A stretch of 64,000 nucleotides of DNA, taken from Sulfitobacter litoralis (lineage in GTDB: Bacteria; Pseudomonadota; Alphaproteobacteria; Rhodobacterales; Rhodobacteraceae). The notes below the pieces were generated by a model. That model was given only the letters and a program-made list of their open reading frames with translations, was not told the DNA's origin and ran no database searches. The translations under genes were made by a program, and so were the position numbers. This document shows, piece after piece, positions 1-10,803 of the stretch. How positions within the stretch are numbered: the stretch's first letter is position 1; each line of letters starts with the position of its first letter. Where the stretch lies: NCBI RefSeq assembly GCF_900103185.1, contig NZ_FNJD01000014.1, positions 1 through 64,000 of the forward strand, written 5' to 3'.

Positions 1-257
1 AATCTCGCTCCACCACGAGTTGGCCAATCTTGGAATGCAGCTTATCGACTTCAGCCGCGTTAACCTGTTCTGGTGCAGCACCTCGGCGCGTGAATGCCGT
101 CGCCATATTTTCTATCGCCGCCCGCTTCCATGTGCCGATCTGAGTCGGATGAACGCCGTATTTCTTGGACAGCTCTGCCAGCGTCATCTCCTCACGGATC
201 GCTTCAAGCGCAACACGGGCTTTGAATTCTGGCGAATGGTTCTTTCGTTTTGTCATT
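1..257 (-). CDS. IS3-family transposase OrfA (partial, runs off the left edge)
   Basis: The minus strand reads from an ATG at 257 to the window edge without a stop. The protein begins MTKRKNHSPEFKARVALEAI, followed by a helix-turn-helix region containing LSKKYGVHPTQIGTWKR. This is the usual N-terminus of IS3-family OrfA proteins, which bind the element ends and act with OrfB in a frameshifted transposase. Only about 85 codons are in the window, so OrfB and the other end of the element are not seen. The element lies directly beside an IS256-type transposase remnant, so it probably inserted into that element. The exact junction, near 258-301, cannot be fixed from this sequence alone. Confidence 0.85.
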
Positions 258-301
258 TTGGATCGTCACTTTCATCATGCGATCCATCTTAACAGCCGGT
301 C

Positions 302-529
302 CGAATTTCCGCGACCACCTCTATCTACACCACCAACGCAATTGAAAGCTTGAACCGTGTAATCCGCAAATCGATTAAGACGCGGGGATCGTTCCCGACC
401 GAAGACGCAGCCACGAAGCTGATCTACTTGGCGATCCGCAAGTTTGAGAAAGGCGGCCGAAATGTTCGAGAATGGTTTGCGGCCCGCAATCATTTCGCCA
501 TAATGTTTGAGGATCGCTTCAATGCGTGA
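302..529 (+). pseudogene. IS256-family (mutator-type) transposase, C-terminal fragment
   Basis: Reading from 302 in frame gives about 75 residues containing TTSIYTTNAIESLNRVIRKS and later GSFPTEDAATKLIYLAIRKF, ending at the TGA at 527-529. The NAIESLNR block with the following K-x-RGSFP segment is a hallmark of the C-terminal part of IS256/MuDR-type DDE transposases. The family is normally about 400 residues long, so more than three quarters is missing. The break is where the neighbouring IS3-type sequence starts. The fragment cannot encode an active transposase. Confidence 0.85.
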
Positions 530-1524
530 CTGTATCTAAAACCCGCATGGGCCAGACCAGATACACAAAGTTCATGACACTCCCCGGGTGCATCTTTTCC
601 CATAGGCAAAGTCTTGCCTCGAAGAGCCCAATATTCTCTGAGTTTGCGACGTTCAGGCCCGACGAATTCAAGCAGGTCAGTATATACCCAATTTGGTATT
701 GAAGTAGTTCGCCACTTCCGCCCTTTGCCAAAGACTGGGATGCCTACGCGCCAGGTACCGATAGGCTTCGCATCAAGCAACTTCGGGATGTCGCCACACT
801 GCATTTGAAGCATATCTTGCACTCTTAGGCCGCCGAAAGCCATAAGACCTGCTGCTACGCGATTCCTCACGCTATTTTGGTTTCGAACCCAGTTCGCCAA
901 GTCTTCGACTTCAGGTATTTCCCAGTGCTTATGCCGAAGTTCATGCCTATCGAGGTAAGATTTGTTGACGGTCGCTAAATAGGGTGAGAAGGCCTTTTTC
1001 CGATAGCCGGTTGCAGTGCAAAACAATAAGAAAGAGTTCGCTATGCCTATACGTGTCAGAACTTGACTCGGGCTGGCAGACCTTAGGTCGGGGCGCCGTT
1101 TATCAGTTTGGTCGCGCTCATATTCTTCCAAAGACCCAGCCGAATTTAATCCCACCTTTCTATAGGCTGTAAGGTGTTTCCAAGAAAATCGTTCGAAATT
1201 ACCGTCTTCCTTACCGCGGTATTCGCACCAAGCAAGGAAATGCAAAAGATGTTGATGATATTTAAGCAAGGATTGGGGGGCATACTTCATTCTACCAAAT
1301 TTCAACTGACTTTGCTCACGGCCCGCTTGTGTGAAACTGCGTGTGGCTGGATTGCTCATAAGTGCATCCATCAGGTTTCCCTGCTCCAGCGCGACCAAAA
1401 ATGAAGTCGCTGCGCGAACCGGCAAGTTGGTTCTTTGACAAATAATAGCGGTCGAAATTGCCCGTTCGTGCGGTGTTGGTTTGGCGCTTATAAAAGATGA
1501 TGGCTTAAATCTTTTGGAGTTCAT
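490..1524 (-). pseudogene. Tyrosine recombinase/integrase, truncated at the C-terminus
   Basis: The frame is open for 344 codons from ATG 1524. Residues 70-190 look like a core-binding domain. At 230-237, AFGGLRVQD carries the first catalytic Arg (R234) of tyrosine recombinases, and VFGKGRKWRTTSIP near 264-277 fits the beta-hairpin Lys. The second half of the catalytic box (HxxR and the Tyr nucleophile) is missing. Past about residue 308 the frame runs into the IS256-type end and the last 35 residues are not native. The gene is therefore broken and should be inactive. Its start is only about 85 bp from the point where tdk homology stops, which is the usual place for the integrase of an integrated element. 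The recombinase subfamily is not recognised. Confidence 0.75.
530..596 (+). mobile_element. Probable right terminus of the IS256-family element
   Basis: The 67 bases after the transposase stop end in ACACAAAGTTCATGACACTC, near 573-592. This resembles the terminal inverted repeats of IS256-family elements as I remember them. The recombinase reading frame on the other strand loses recognisable sequence near 600, which fits an element end there. No second copy of the repeat is in the window, so the boundary is an inference. Confidence 0.45.
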
Positions 1525-1608
1525 GCTTTGTTCTTAGTGCGCTTCGGGGGGTAAATCAAGACCTAAAGGAACGACTGAAATAGGGAAGAATAACAACATA
1601 TCAGAAAA

Positions 1609-1953
1609 ACCATAGCACATGATCGGCACACCCAGATCATCCACCGCACGCGCCAGTTGCCAGACCTGATCGGGGCTTAGAAACTGTGCCTCGTCGATAA
1701 AGATACAGGCGCAAGGGCCGGAGGCGAGACGCTGTTCAATCTTGGCCAGCAAATCTTCGCCCGTCTCGAAGGTGTCGGCCTCATGCCCGATGCCGATGCG
1801 AGACGCGATGCGCCCGTCGCCTGCGCGATTATCGAATTTCGCGGTCATCAGATAGGGCACCATGCCGCGTTCGACATAGTTATGCGCTGCCTGCAACAGC
1901 ACGGTCGATTTGCCCGCGTTCATAGTTGAATAATGAAAGTAAAGCTTTGCCAT
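1609..1953 (-). pseudogene. tdk: Thymidine kinase, 5' fragment interrupted by an integrated element
   Basis: Thymidine kinase phosphorylates thymidine with ATP for DNA precursor salvage. The fragment starts at ATG 1953 with MAKLYFHYSTMNAGKSTVLL, the typical N-terminus with the P-loop at residues 11-17. It carries the FIDEAQF motif (D87, E88, Q90). Homology runs to ...VPIMCYG at about residue 115. After that the frame turns into unrelated sequence and stops at 1534. Bacterial TdkA proteins are about 190-200 residues, so the lasso/zinc domain is absent. An upstream start at 2013 exists in frame but adds residues that do not belong to the family. The break coincides with the edge of the mobile DNA, so the gene was most likely cut by integration. 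Confidence 0.85.
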
Positions 1954-2086
1954 GGCCCTCTTTAGCGTCAGGCAGCCGCCGCGTTCAAGATCGAGATGTA
2001 CCCGTTGGCGCAACCATCAAGAAACCGTCCAGACCGCTGCAGAAATGACCCACCGTCGCGGCGACGAACGGTGGGCCGCATCTGAT

Positions 2087-3211
2087 CTAGCCCCGACGCT
2101 GGACCAGAACAGAGCCTACCGAATAGCCAGCCCCGAACGAACAGATCAGGCCGGTATCACCATCGACCAGATCGTCAGAGTATTTTGAAAACGCGATGAT
2201 GGATCCGGCAGAGGATGTGTTGGCGTAGTCTTGCAGGATATTCGGCTGCTCGCCTGCTTCGGGCTCACGCCCAAGCACTTTGCGACCGATAAAGTCGTTC
2301 ATCGATTTGTTCGCCTGATGCAGCCAGAGACGCTTCAGGTCCGTGGCCTCGACCCCTTCGTGGGCCATGTGGCCCGCGATGTGTTCGGCGACCATGGGCA
2401 GCACTTCCTTGAACACCTTACGTCCGTTTTGCATGAACTGCATGTCACGCCGGTCTGCCACGCCATCGGGGCGCGAGCGACGCAAGAAACCGTTGTTGTT
2501 GCGGATGTTGTTGGAAAATTCGGTCGCGCAACGGGTTGATTTGATTTCAAAATAAGGGCCAGACGCATCCTCTGCGCGTTCGATCAACACGGCCGTTGCC
2601 ACATCGCCAAAGATAAAGTGGCAGTCCCGGTCACGCCATTCCAGGTGGGCCGAGCATATCTCGGGGCAGACCACCAGCGCCGAGCGGATCGAGCCGGAGC
2701 GGATCATATCAGCCGCCGCTTGGATGCCGAAGGTCGCGGAGGAACAGGCAACGTTCATGTCAAAGGCAAAGCCATTGATGTCCAGCAACTGCTGAATTTC
2801 GATCGCGACCGCCGGATAGGCGCGTTCGAGGTTCGATGCCGCGCAGATCACGGCATCCACATCAGCGGCAGTCTTGCCTGCCTGTTTTAGTGCCTTTTGC
2901 GCCGCATCCAGAGCCATCTCGGCCATCAGGCCGGGTTCGTCATCTGATCGCTGACGCAGCAGCGGATGCATCACTTTGGGGTCAAGAATACCCGTCTTAT
3001 CCATGACATAGCGCTGCTCGATGCCCGATGCCTTGACGATGAACTCCTCCGAAGAGTGTTCCTTGGCGGGCAGCTCTCCTGCCTCGATCTCGGCGGCATG
3101 TTCGAGGTTGTACAGATCGGCATAGGCGTTGAACGCCTTGACCAGCTCGGCGTTAGTGATGACCTGTTCCGGCGTAAAAATGCCGCTACCAGTAATGGCG
3201 GGTGTGTACAT
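2087..3211 (-). CDS. Beta-ketoacyl-ACP synthase III-like protein
   Basis: A 374-residue thiolase-fold condensing enzyme. The Cys-His-Asn triad of KAS III enzymes is visible: Cys156 in NVACSSAT, His298 in WLHQANKSM and Asn331 in DYANTSS. Family members join an acyl-CoA starter to malonyl-ACP. This one is about 50 residues longer than classical FabH, with extra sequence near 20-60, and matches the longer FabH-like group that includes the Pseudomonas enzyme drawing acyl-CoA from beta-oxidation. Its substrate is therefore uncertain. ATG 3211 is chosen because AAAGG lies just upstream and MYTPAITGSG is a natural start. It is followed by the broken tdk on the same strand. Confidence 0.85.
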   Translation of the reverse strand: MYTPAITGSGIFTPEQVITNAELVKAFNAYADLYNLEHAAEIEAGELPAKEHSSEEFIVKASGIEQRYVMDKTGILDPKVMHPLLRQRSDDEPGLMAEMALDAAQKALKQAGKTAADVDAVICAASNLERAYPAVAIEIQQLLDINGFAFDMNVACSSATFGIQAAADMIRSGSIRSALVVCPEICSAHLEWRDRDCHFIFGDVATAVLIERAEDASGPYFEIKSTRCATEFSNNIRNNNGFLRRSRPDGVADRRDMQFMQNGRKVFKEVLPMVAEHIAGHMAHEGVEATDLKRLWLHQANKSMNDFIGRKVLGREPEAGEQPNILQDYANTSSAGSIIAFSKYSDDLVDGDTGLICSFGAGYSVGSVLVQRRG

Positions 3212-3321
3212 GGGTAAACCTTTTTCAGCGTTGTCCGAGTAGGCCAAAGAACGGCTGCCGGGTCAAGACCAGCGGGCGCTGGCAGACAAGGGCAGGGGAC
3301 AATGAGGGGGAGGAAAGGGGG

Positions 3322-3355
3322 GACCTGCGCCAAGCAATCCGGCGCGGCGCAGGTC
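3322..3355 (-). terminator. Candidate hairpin downstream of carB
   Basis: A perfect 10-bp stem (GACCTGCGCC at 3322-3331 with GGCGCAGGTC at 3346-3355) lies 11 bases past the carB stop. It has no U-run, so termination is only a guess. Confidence 0.4.
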
Positions 3356-3366
3356 CACGAGGGCGT

Positions 3367-6726
<3,360 letters not shown>

Positions 6727-6874
6727 GGCTCAGGCCCCCGGATGTTTGCAAATTCTCCGCGTTATAGGCCTTGGGGACAGAGGTGCAAGGGGGCATATCG
6801 GGATAGGGGGCGTGTTTTCAGGCAACACCCGCGTAGCAGGCACGCAGCGTTATGCCGCGCGGTGCCGGTTTCCC

Positions 6875-7639
6875 TTAACCAAGGGTCAGAAATGCCCGCA
6901 AAGAGGCCTCGAAGTCGCGCGGCTTTTCCGCATGTAGCCAGTGGCCTGCGCCCGGCAGTTTGGCAAAGCGGGCCTGCGGGAACAGCCCCTTGATGACGGG
7001 GCGATCTTCGGATTTGACATAGGCCGAGGCACCGCCGGACAAAAATAGCGTCGCCCCCTCATATTGCCCGTCCACCCCGTCGGGCCAGCCGACGATTTTG
7101 GACATATCGGCTTCAAGCACATCAAGATTGAGCTTCCACGTCTTGTTGGGCACATCCAGTGACTGGGTGAAAAAGCTTTGTAGCGCGGGCTCAACGCCAG
7201 CAGCGGCCAGTTGCTCTGCCGCGTCAGAGCGGCGGGCGAGCGTGGCCAGATCAACGCTGCGCATCGCGTCGATAAATTCCTGCTGGCTGTGGCCATAGGT
7301 GACGGGGGCGATATCGGCCACCACCAGTCGGTGCACCAGTTCGGGATGGTTCAGCGCCAGCATCATCGCGGCCTTCCCGCCCATCGAATGCCCGCAGACA
7401 TCCATCGGCGCGCCAAGGTGTCGGATGACCTCGGCCAGATCAGTCGCCATCTCGGGGTAGCTTTGGCTTTGCGCACGCGGGCTGTCCCCGTGGTTGCGCA
7501 TGTCGACCGTGATCACGTGGCGCTGGTCGGACAGACGTTTGGCAATCACACCCCAGTTGCGCCCAGACCCGAAAAGACCATGCACGATTAACAGGGCGGG
7601 GGCGTCGGTAGCGGTGCCATATTCGGTATAATTCAACAT
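6875..7639 (-). CDS. Alpha/beta-fold hydrolase (YbfF-like esterase)
   Basis: A 254-residue single-domain esterase of the alpha/beta-hydrolase fold. The oxyanion segment HGLFGSGRNW is at 20-29, the nucleophile elbow GHSMGG puts the Ser at 85, and the catalytic His is in GAGHWLHAEKP near the C-terminus. No signal peptide is seen, so it is cytoplasmic. The closest named type is the YbfF esterase, but the natural substrate is unknown. ATG 7639 is preferred; an upstream TTG at 7645 would add only two residues. The gene is on the same strand as carB, about 150 bp upstream of it, and a link is not evident. Confidence 0.85.
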   Translation of the reverse strand: MLNYTEYGTATDAPALLIVHGLFGSGRNWGVIAKRLSDQRHVITVDMRNHGDSPRAQSQSYPEMATDLAEVIRHLGAPMDVCGHSMGGKAAMMLALNHPELVHRLVVADIAPVTYGHSQQEFIDAMRSVDLATLARRSDAAEQLAAAGVEPALQSFFTQSLDVPNKTWKLNLDVLEADMSKIVGWPDGVDGQYEGATLFLSGGASAYVKSEDRPVIKGLFPQARFAKLPGAGHWLHAEKPRDFEASLRAFLTLG

Positions 7640-7694
7640 GCCCAAAGATGTAGGGCCATTGCAGCCAATGTGCCAGAGCGTTTAAGGTCGCCCC

Positions 7695-8069
7695 ATGTTG
7701 GATCAAAAAGACCTAGATAACAAAGCAGAGGAATTGCAACGTGGGTTGCAGGACAAATTGGGCGTGCAGGGGCGCGATGTCTCTCATGCACTGGCCCGTG
7801 CCGGACGCCGCTTGCCAGCGCGGGTGCAGCGCCAAGGCAAAGTCTTTGCGCAGGCGGTCTTTATGTCGCGCAATCCCAAGGTGGCACGACAGCTTGACGG
7901 TGCGACGACGCAGGCCGCCTATGCCGAGGTGATGACCCACATCGAAGGCATCGACGTGGTCGAGCGGCGCAAGGACCGGTTGCTGCACCTTGCCGCCAGC
8001 GTGGCGTTCAACCTGTTGTTCGTCACGGTCGCCTTTATCACCTTTCTATGGTGGCGCGGGTACATTTAA
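7695..8069 (+). CDS. Small membrane-anchored protein of unknown function
   Basis: A 124-residue protein with a charged, helical N-terminal 95 residues rich in Gln, Arg and Ala, and one hydrophobic segment at about 98-118 ending in FLWWRGYI. This predicts a C-terminal tail anchor with the bulk in the cytoplasm. I recognise no family. It is divergent from the esterase at 7639, with 55 bp between starts, and ends just before a strong bidirectional terminator. Codon use looks like its neighbours, which supports it being real. Confidence 0.7.
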   Translation: MLDQKDLDNKAEELQRGLQDKLGVQGRDVSHALARAGRRLPARVQRQGKVFAQAVFMSRNPKVARQLDGATTQAAYAEVMTHIEGIDVVERRKDRLLHLAASVAFNLLFVTVAFITFLWWRGYI

Positions 8070-8098
8070 CGCGACAGGTAGAGAAGCTGCACAATAAC

Positions 8099-8133
8099 AA
8101 AAGCCCCGCCGCAGAAATGCAGGCGGGGCTTTT
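8099..8133. terminator. Bidirectional rho-independent terminator
   Basis: AAAAGCCCCGCC (8099-8110) pairs with GGCGGGGCTTTT (8122-8133) across an 11-base loop. It sits between the convergent genes ending at 8069 (+) and 8219 (-), with an A-run on one side and a U-run on the other. Confidence 0.85.
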
Positions 8134-8146
8134 GCGTAAGGCGTTG

Positions 8147-8198
8147 GTGGGGCGCTGCCCCGCCCTTGCGGGCCCCCCGGGATTTTATCCCATTTGGA
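8147..8198 (-). repeat. Dispersed intergenic repeat, family B copy 1
   Basis: On the minus strand it reads CCAAATGGGATAAAATCCCG followed by a GC-rich arm rich in GGGGC and GCCCC. The same head and GC-rich tail recur at 42918 and 50145. It lies directly 3' of glyA. Confidence 0.6.
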
Positions 8199-8218
8199 TG
8201 GGCCCGGAGCGCGGCGCT

Positions 8219-9502
8219 TTAGAGGTCGGGGTAGATCGGGAAGCGGGCGCAAAGCGCTTCGACTTCGGCTTTGACTTTTGCTTCGACGTCGGCGTTGCCG
8301 TCGGCCCCATTGGCGGCCAACCCGTCGACGACTTCGATGATCCAGTCAGCGATCTGGCGGAATTCATCCTCTCCAAACCCGCGGGTGGTTGCAGCGGGCG
8401 AGCCCAGACGGATGCCGGAGGTGACCATGGGCTTTTCAGGGTCAAACGGTACGCCGTTTTTGTTGCAGGTGATATGCGCACGACCCAGTGCTTTTTCGGT
8501 GTCGTTGCCTTTGACGCCTTTGGGGCGCAGGTCGACCAGTAGCAGGTGTGTATCAGTGCCGTGGGTGATCGTGTCGAGCCCGCCTTTGATCAGCTGGTCG
8601 CTGAGGGCCTGGGCGTTTTTAACGACCTGCTGGATGTAGGTCTTGAACTCGGGCTTAAGCGCTTCGCCGAAGGCCACGGCTTTGGCCGCGATGACATGCA
8701 TCAGCGGGCCACCCTGAATGCCGGGGAAGATGGCCGAGTTGAACTTTTTGGCCAGCGCTTCGTCGTTGGTCAGGATCATGCCGCCGCGCGGTCCGCGCAG
8801 GGTTTTGTGGGTTGTGGTTGTGGCCACATGCGCGTGGGGGAAAGGCGAGGGATGTTCGCCCGCTGCAACCAGACCGGCAAAATGCGCCATGTCTACGTGC
8901 AGGTAAGCACCGACCATATCGGCAATTTCGCGCATGCGTTTGAAATCGATCTGGCGCGGGATGGCAGAGCCCCCTGCGATGATCATTTTTGGCTGGTGCT
9001 CTTTGGCCAGCGCTTCGACCTGATCATAGTCGAGCAGATTGTCTTCCTTGCGCACGCCGTACTGGATGGCGTTGAACCACTTGCCGGACTGGTTCGGCTT
9101 GGCCCCGTGTGTCAGGTGGCCGCCCGCGTCCAGGCTCATCCCCAGAATGGTGTCGCCGGGTTGCAGCAGCGCGGTGAACACACCCTGGTTTGCCTGCGAG
9201 CCAGAGTTCGGCTGGACGTTGGCGAAGTCGCAGTTGAACAGTTTGCAGGCGCGTTCAATGGCCAGGTTTTCTGCCACGTCGACAAATTCACACCCGCCAT
9301 AATAGCGACGGCCCGGGTACCCTTCGGCGTATTTGTTGGTCATCACTGACCCTTGCGCCGCCATAACAGCCGCAGAGACGATGTTCTCGGAGGCGATTAG
9401 TTCGATCTCGTTACGCTGGCGGCCCAGCTCGTCTGTGATGGACCCAAAGATTTCGGGATCGGCTTCGGACAGGGGGGTGGTGAAAAAACCGGTCATGGGC
9501 AT
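8219..9502 (-). CDS. glyA: Serine hydroxymethyltransferase
   Basis: PLP enzyme that converts serine plus tetrahydrofolate to glycine plus methylene-tetrahydrofolate, the main source of one-carbon units. The 427 residues include the IELIASEN motif near 33-40 and the PLP lysine K233 in [14 protein letters not shown]. The frame is open far upstream to 9709, but those residues do not belong to the family. ATG 9502 (MPMTGFF) follows AAAGGAAC at a good distance; ATG 9496 is an alternative two codons later. It is divergent from nadK, with about 165 bp between the starts. Confidence 0.97.
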   Translation of the reverse strand: MPMTGFFTTPLSEADPEIFGSITDELGRQRNEIELIASENIVSAAVMAAQGSVMTNKYAEGYPGRRYYGGCEFVDVAENLAIERACKLFNCDFANVQPNSGSQANQGVFTALLQPGDTILGMSLDAGGHLTHGAKPNQSGKWFNAIQYGVRKEDNLLDYDQVEALAKEHQPKMIIAGGSAIPRQIDFKRMREIADMVGAYLHVDMAHFAGLVAAGEHPSPFPHAHVATTTTHKTLRGPRGGMILTNDEALAKKFNSAIFPGIQGGPLMHVIAAKAVAFGEALKPEFKTYIQQVVKNAQALSDQLIKGGLDTITHGTDTHLLLVDLRPKGVKGNDTEKALGRAHITCNKNGVPFDPEKPMVTSGIRLGSPAATTRGFGEDEFRQIADWIIEVVDGLAANGADGNADVEAKVKAEVEALCARFPIYPDL

Positions 9503-9667
9503 GGTTCCTTTGACTGCAGATACGGGTTGCAGGTGGTCTAGCTTAATCCGGTACGGGGGTGAAGGTCGTATTACGCCGGTCGCACCGTCATATGCGGCAA
9601 AGCTGGTAGGCCCGCGCGATATGTGGTTCTTTTGACTGTGAATATCCCTCATTGGAAACATCCGCCC

Positions 9668-10423
9668 ATGAAGATCGCTTTTATCGCAAGCCGCTCTGAT
9701 GTTGCACAAGATGCGCTGACCGCGCTCAGCGCCCGATATGGCAATGCCACGCGCGAAGAGGCCGAAGTGATTGTGGCCCTAGGGGGCGACGGGTTCATGC
9801 TGCAGGCACTGCACGACTCGCAAGAATTGTCGACGCCGGTCTATGGGATGAACCGCGGCACGATCGGGTTCTTGATGAACACCTATGCCGAGGAAGATTT
9901 GGTGGCGCGGCTACGTGCCGCCGAGGAAGCGGTGATTAACCCGTTGGTGATGGTCGCGACCCATGCGAATGGCGAAACGTCCAAAGCGCTGGCCCTGAAC
10001 GAGGTCGCCCTGCTGCGCGAGGGCCCGCAGGCGGCCAAGCTGCGCATTAGCGTCGATGGGCGCGTTAGGATGGAAGAATTGGTCTGCGATGGCGCACTGG
10101 TGGCGACGCCTGCCGGGTCCACCGCCTATAACTATTCCGCACACGGCCCGATCCTGCCGATTGGCGCGGACGTGCTGGCCCTGACGGCGATGGCGGCGTT
10201 TCGGCCACGCCGCTGGCGCGGGGCCTTGCTGCCGAAAACGGTGACCGTGCGCTTTGATGTGCTGGAGCCCGCCAAGCGTCCGGTGATGGCTGATGCGGAC
10301 GGTAATTCGTACCGGGATGTCGTGGTCGTCGAAATTGCGTCAGACCCGCTGATTGAACACCGTATTCTGTTCGATCCGGGTCATGGGTTGGAAGAACGGC
10401 TGATCAGTGAACAGTTCAACTAA
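9668..10423 (+). CDS. nadK: NAD kinase
   Basis: Phosphorylates NAD to NADP with ATP or polyphosphate. The 251 residues carry the GGDG motif (39-42, in [10 protein letters not shown]), the NEVALLR segment and the glycine-rich [17 protein letters not shown] loop that define the family. Start ATG 9668 ([10 protein letters not shown]) is the standard opening. An in-frame GTG at 9623 would add 15 residues unlike the family. It is a stand-alone gene divergent from glyA. Confidence 0.97.
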   Translation: MKIAFIASRSDVAQDALTALSARYGNATREEAEVIVALGGDGFMLQALHDSQELSTPVYGMNRGTIGFLMNTYAEEDLVARLRAAEEAVINPLVMVATHANGETSKALALNEVALLREGPQAAKLRISVDGRVRMEELVCDGALVATPAGSTAYNYSAHGPILPIGADVLALTAMAAFRPRRWRGALLPKTVTVRFDVLEPAKRPVMADADGNSYRDVVVVEIASDPLIEHRILFDPGHGLEERLISEQFN

Positions 10424-10437
10424 TCCGCGCGACAGGC

Positions 10438-10462
10438 GGAACCGCATCGGCTTTTGCGCGTT
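10438..10462 (+). promoter_or_regulatory. Candidate EcfG (general stress) promoter for the CsbD gene
   Basis: GGAAC (10438-10442), 16 bases, then CGTT (10459-10462). This matches the consensus GGAAC-N16/17-CGTT published for alphaproteobacterial EcfG sigma factors. It lies 72 bp before the CsbD start. Whether this organism has EcfG cannot be seen here. Confidence 0.5.
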
Positions 10463-10534
10463 GAAATTCCGAGACGCATGAGGGGCCAATATGGTGCTTT
10501 CATCGTTTGGAATTATAGCAAAAGGAGACCTGAC

Positions 10535-10732
10535 ATGAATTGGGATACAATCAAAGGTAACTGGAGCCAGATGACCGGTAAGGTTAAAGAAGAATGGGGC
10601 GATCTGACCGACGATGACCTGACAGAGGCCGCCGGTGAGCGCGACCAGTTGGTCGGCAAGATCCAGGCTCGCTACGGCGTGGCCAAGGACGAGGCTGAGC
10701 GTCAAGTCGACGGTTTCGTCGCCAAGCATTAA
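10535..10732 (+). CDS. CsbD family stress-response protein
   Basis: A 65-residue, highly charged helical protein starting MNWDTIKGNWSQMTGKVKEE, the signature opening of the CsbD family. These small cytoplasmic proteins are induced by general stress in many bacteria; their molecular role is unknown. The start at 10535 follows AAAGGAG at 10521-10527; a longer frame from 10454 lacks support. A possible EcfG promoter lies upstream and a strong terminator follows, so it is probably a single-gene transcript. Confidence 0.92.
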   Translation: MNWDTIKGNWSQMTGKVKEEWGDLTDDDLTEAAGERDQLVGKIQARYGVAKDEAERQVDGFVAKH

Positions 10733-10750
10733 CCTGCCCAGTGATTGAAT

Positions 10751-10781
10751 AAAGAAGGCGGCTCAATGAGCCGCCTTCTTT
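10751..10781. terminator. Bidirectional terminator between csbD and prpE
   Basis: AAAGAAGGCGGCTC (10751-10764) pairs perfectly with GAGCCGCCTTCTTT (10768-10781) around a three-base loop. It serves the convergent genes on both sides. Confidence 0.88.
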
Positions 10782-10803
10782 ACGTTTGGGGACACGACGG
10801 CGC

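Noticed and set aside
1-1608. A prophage at the left end
   Set aside because: Only an integrase fragment and IS remnants are seen, with no phage structural, lysis or repressor gene in the window.
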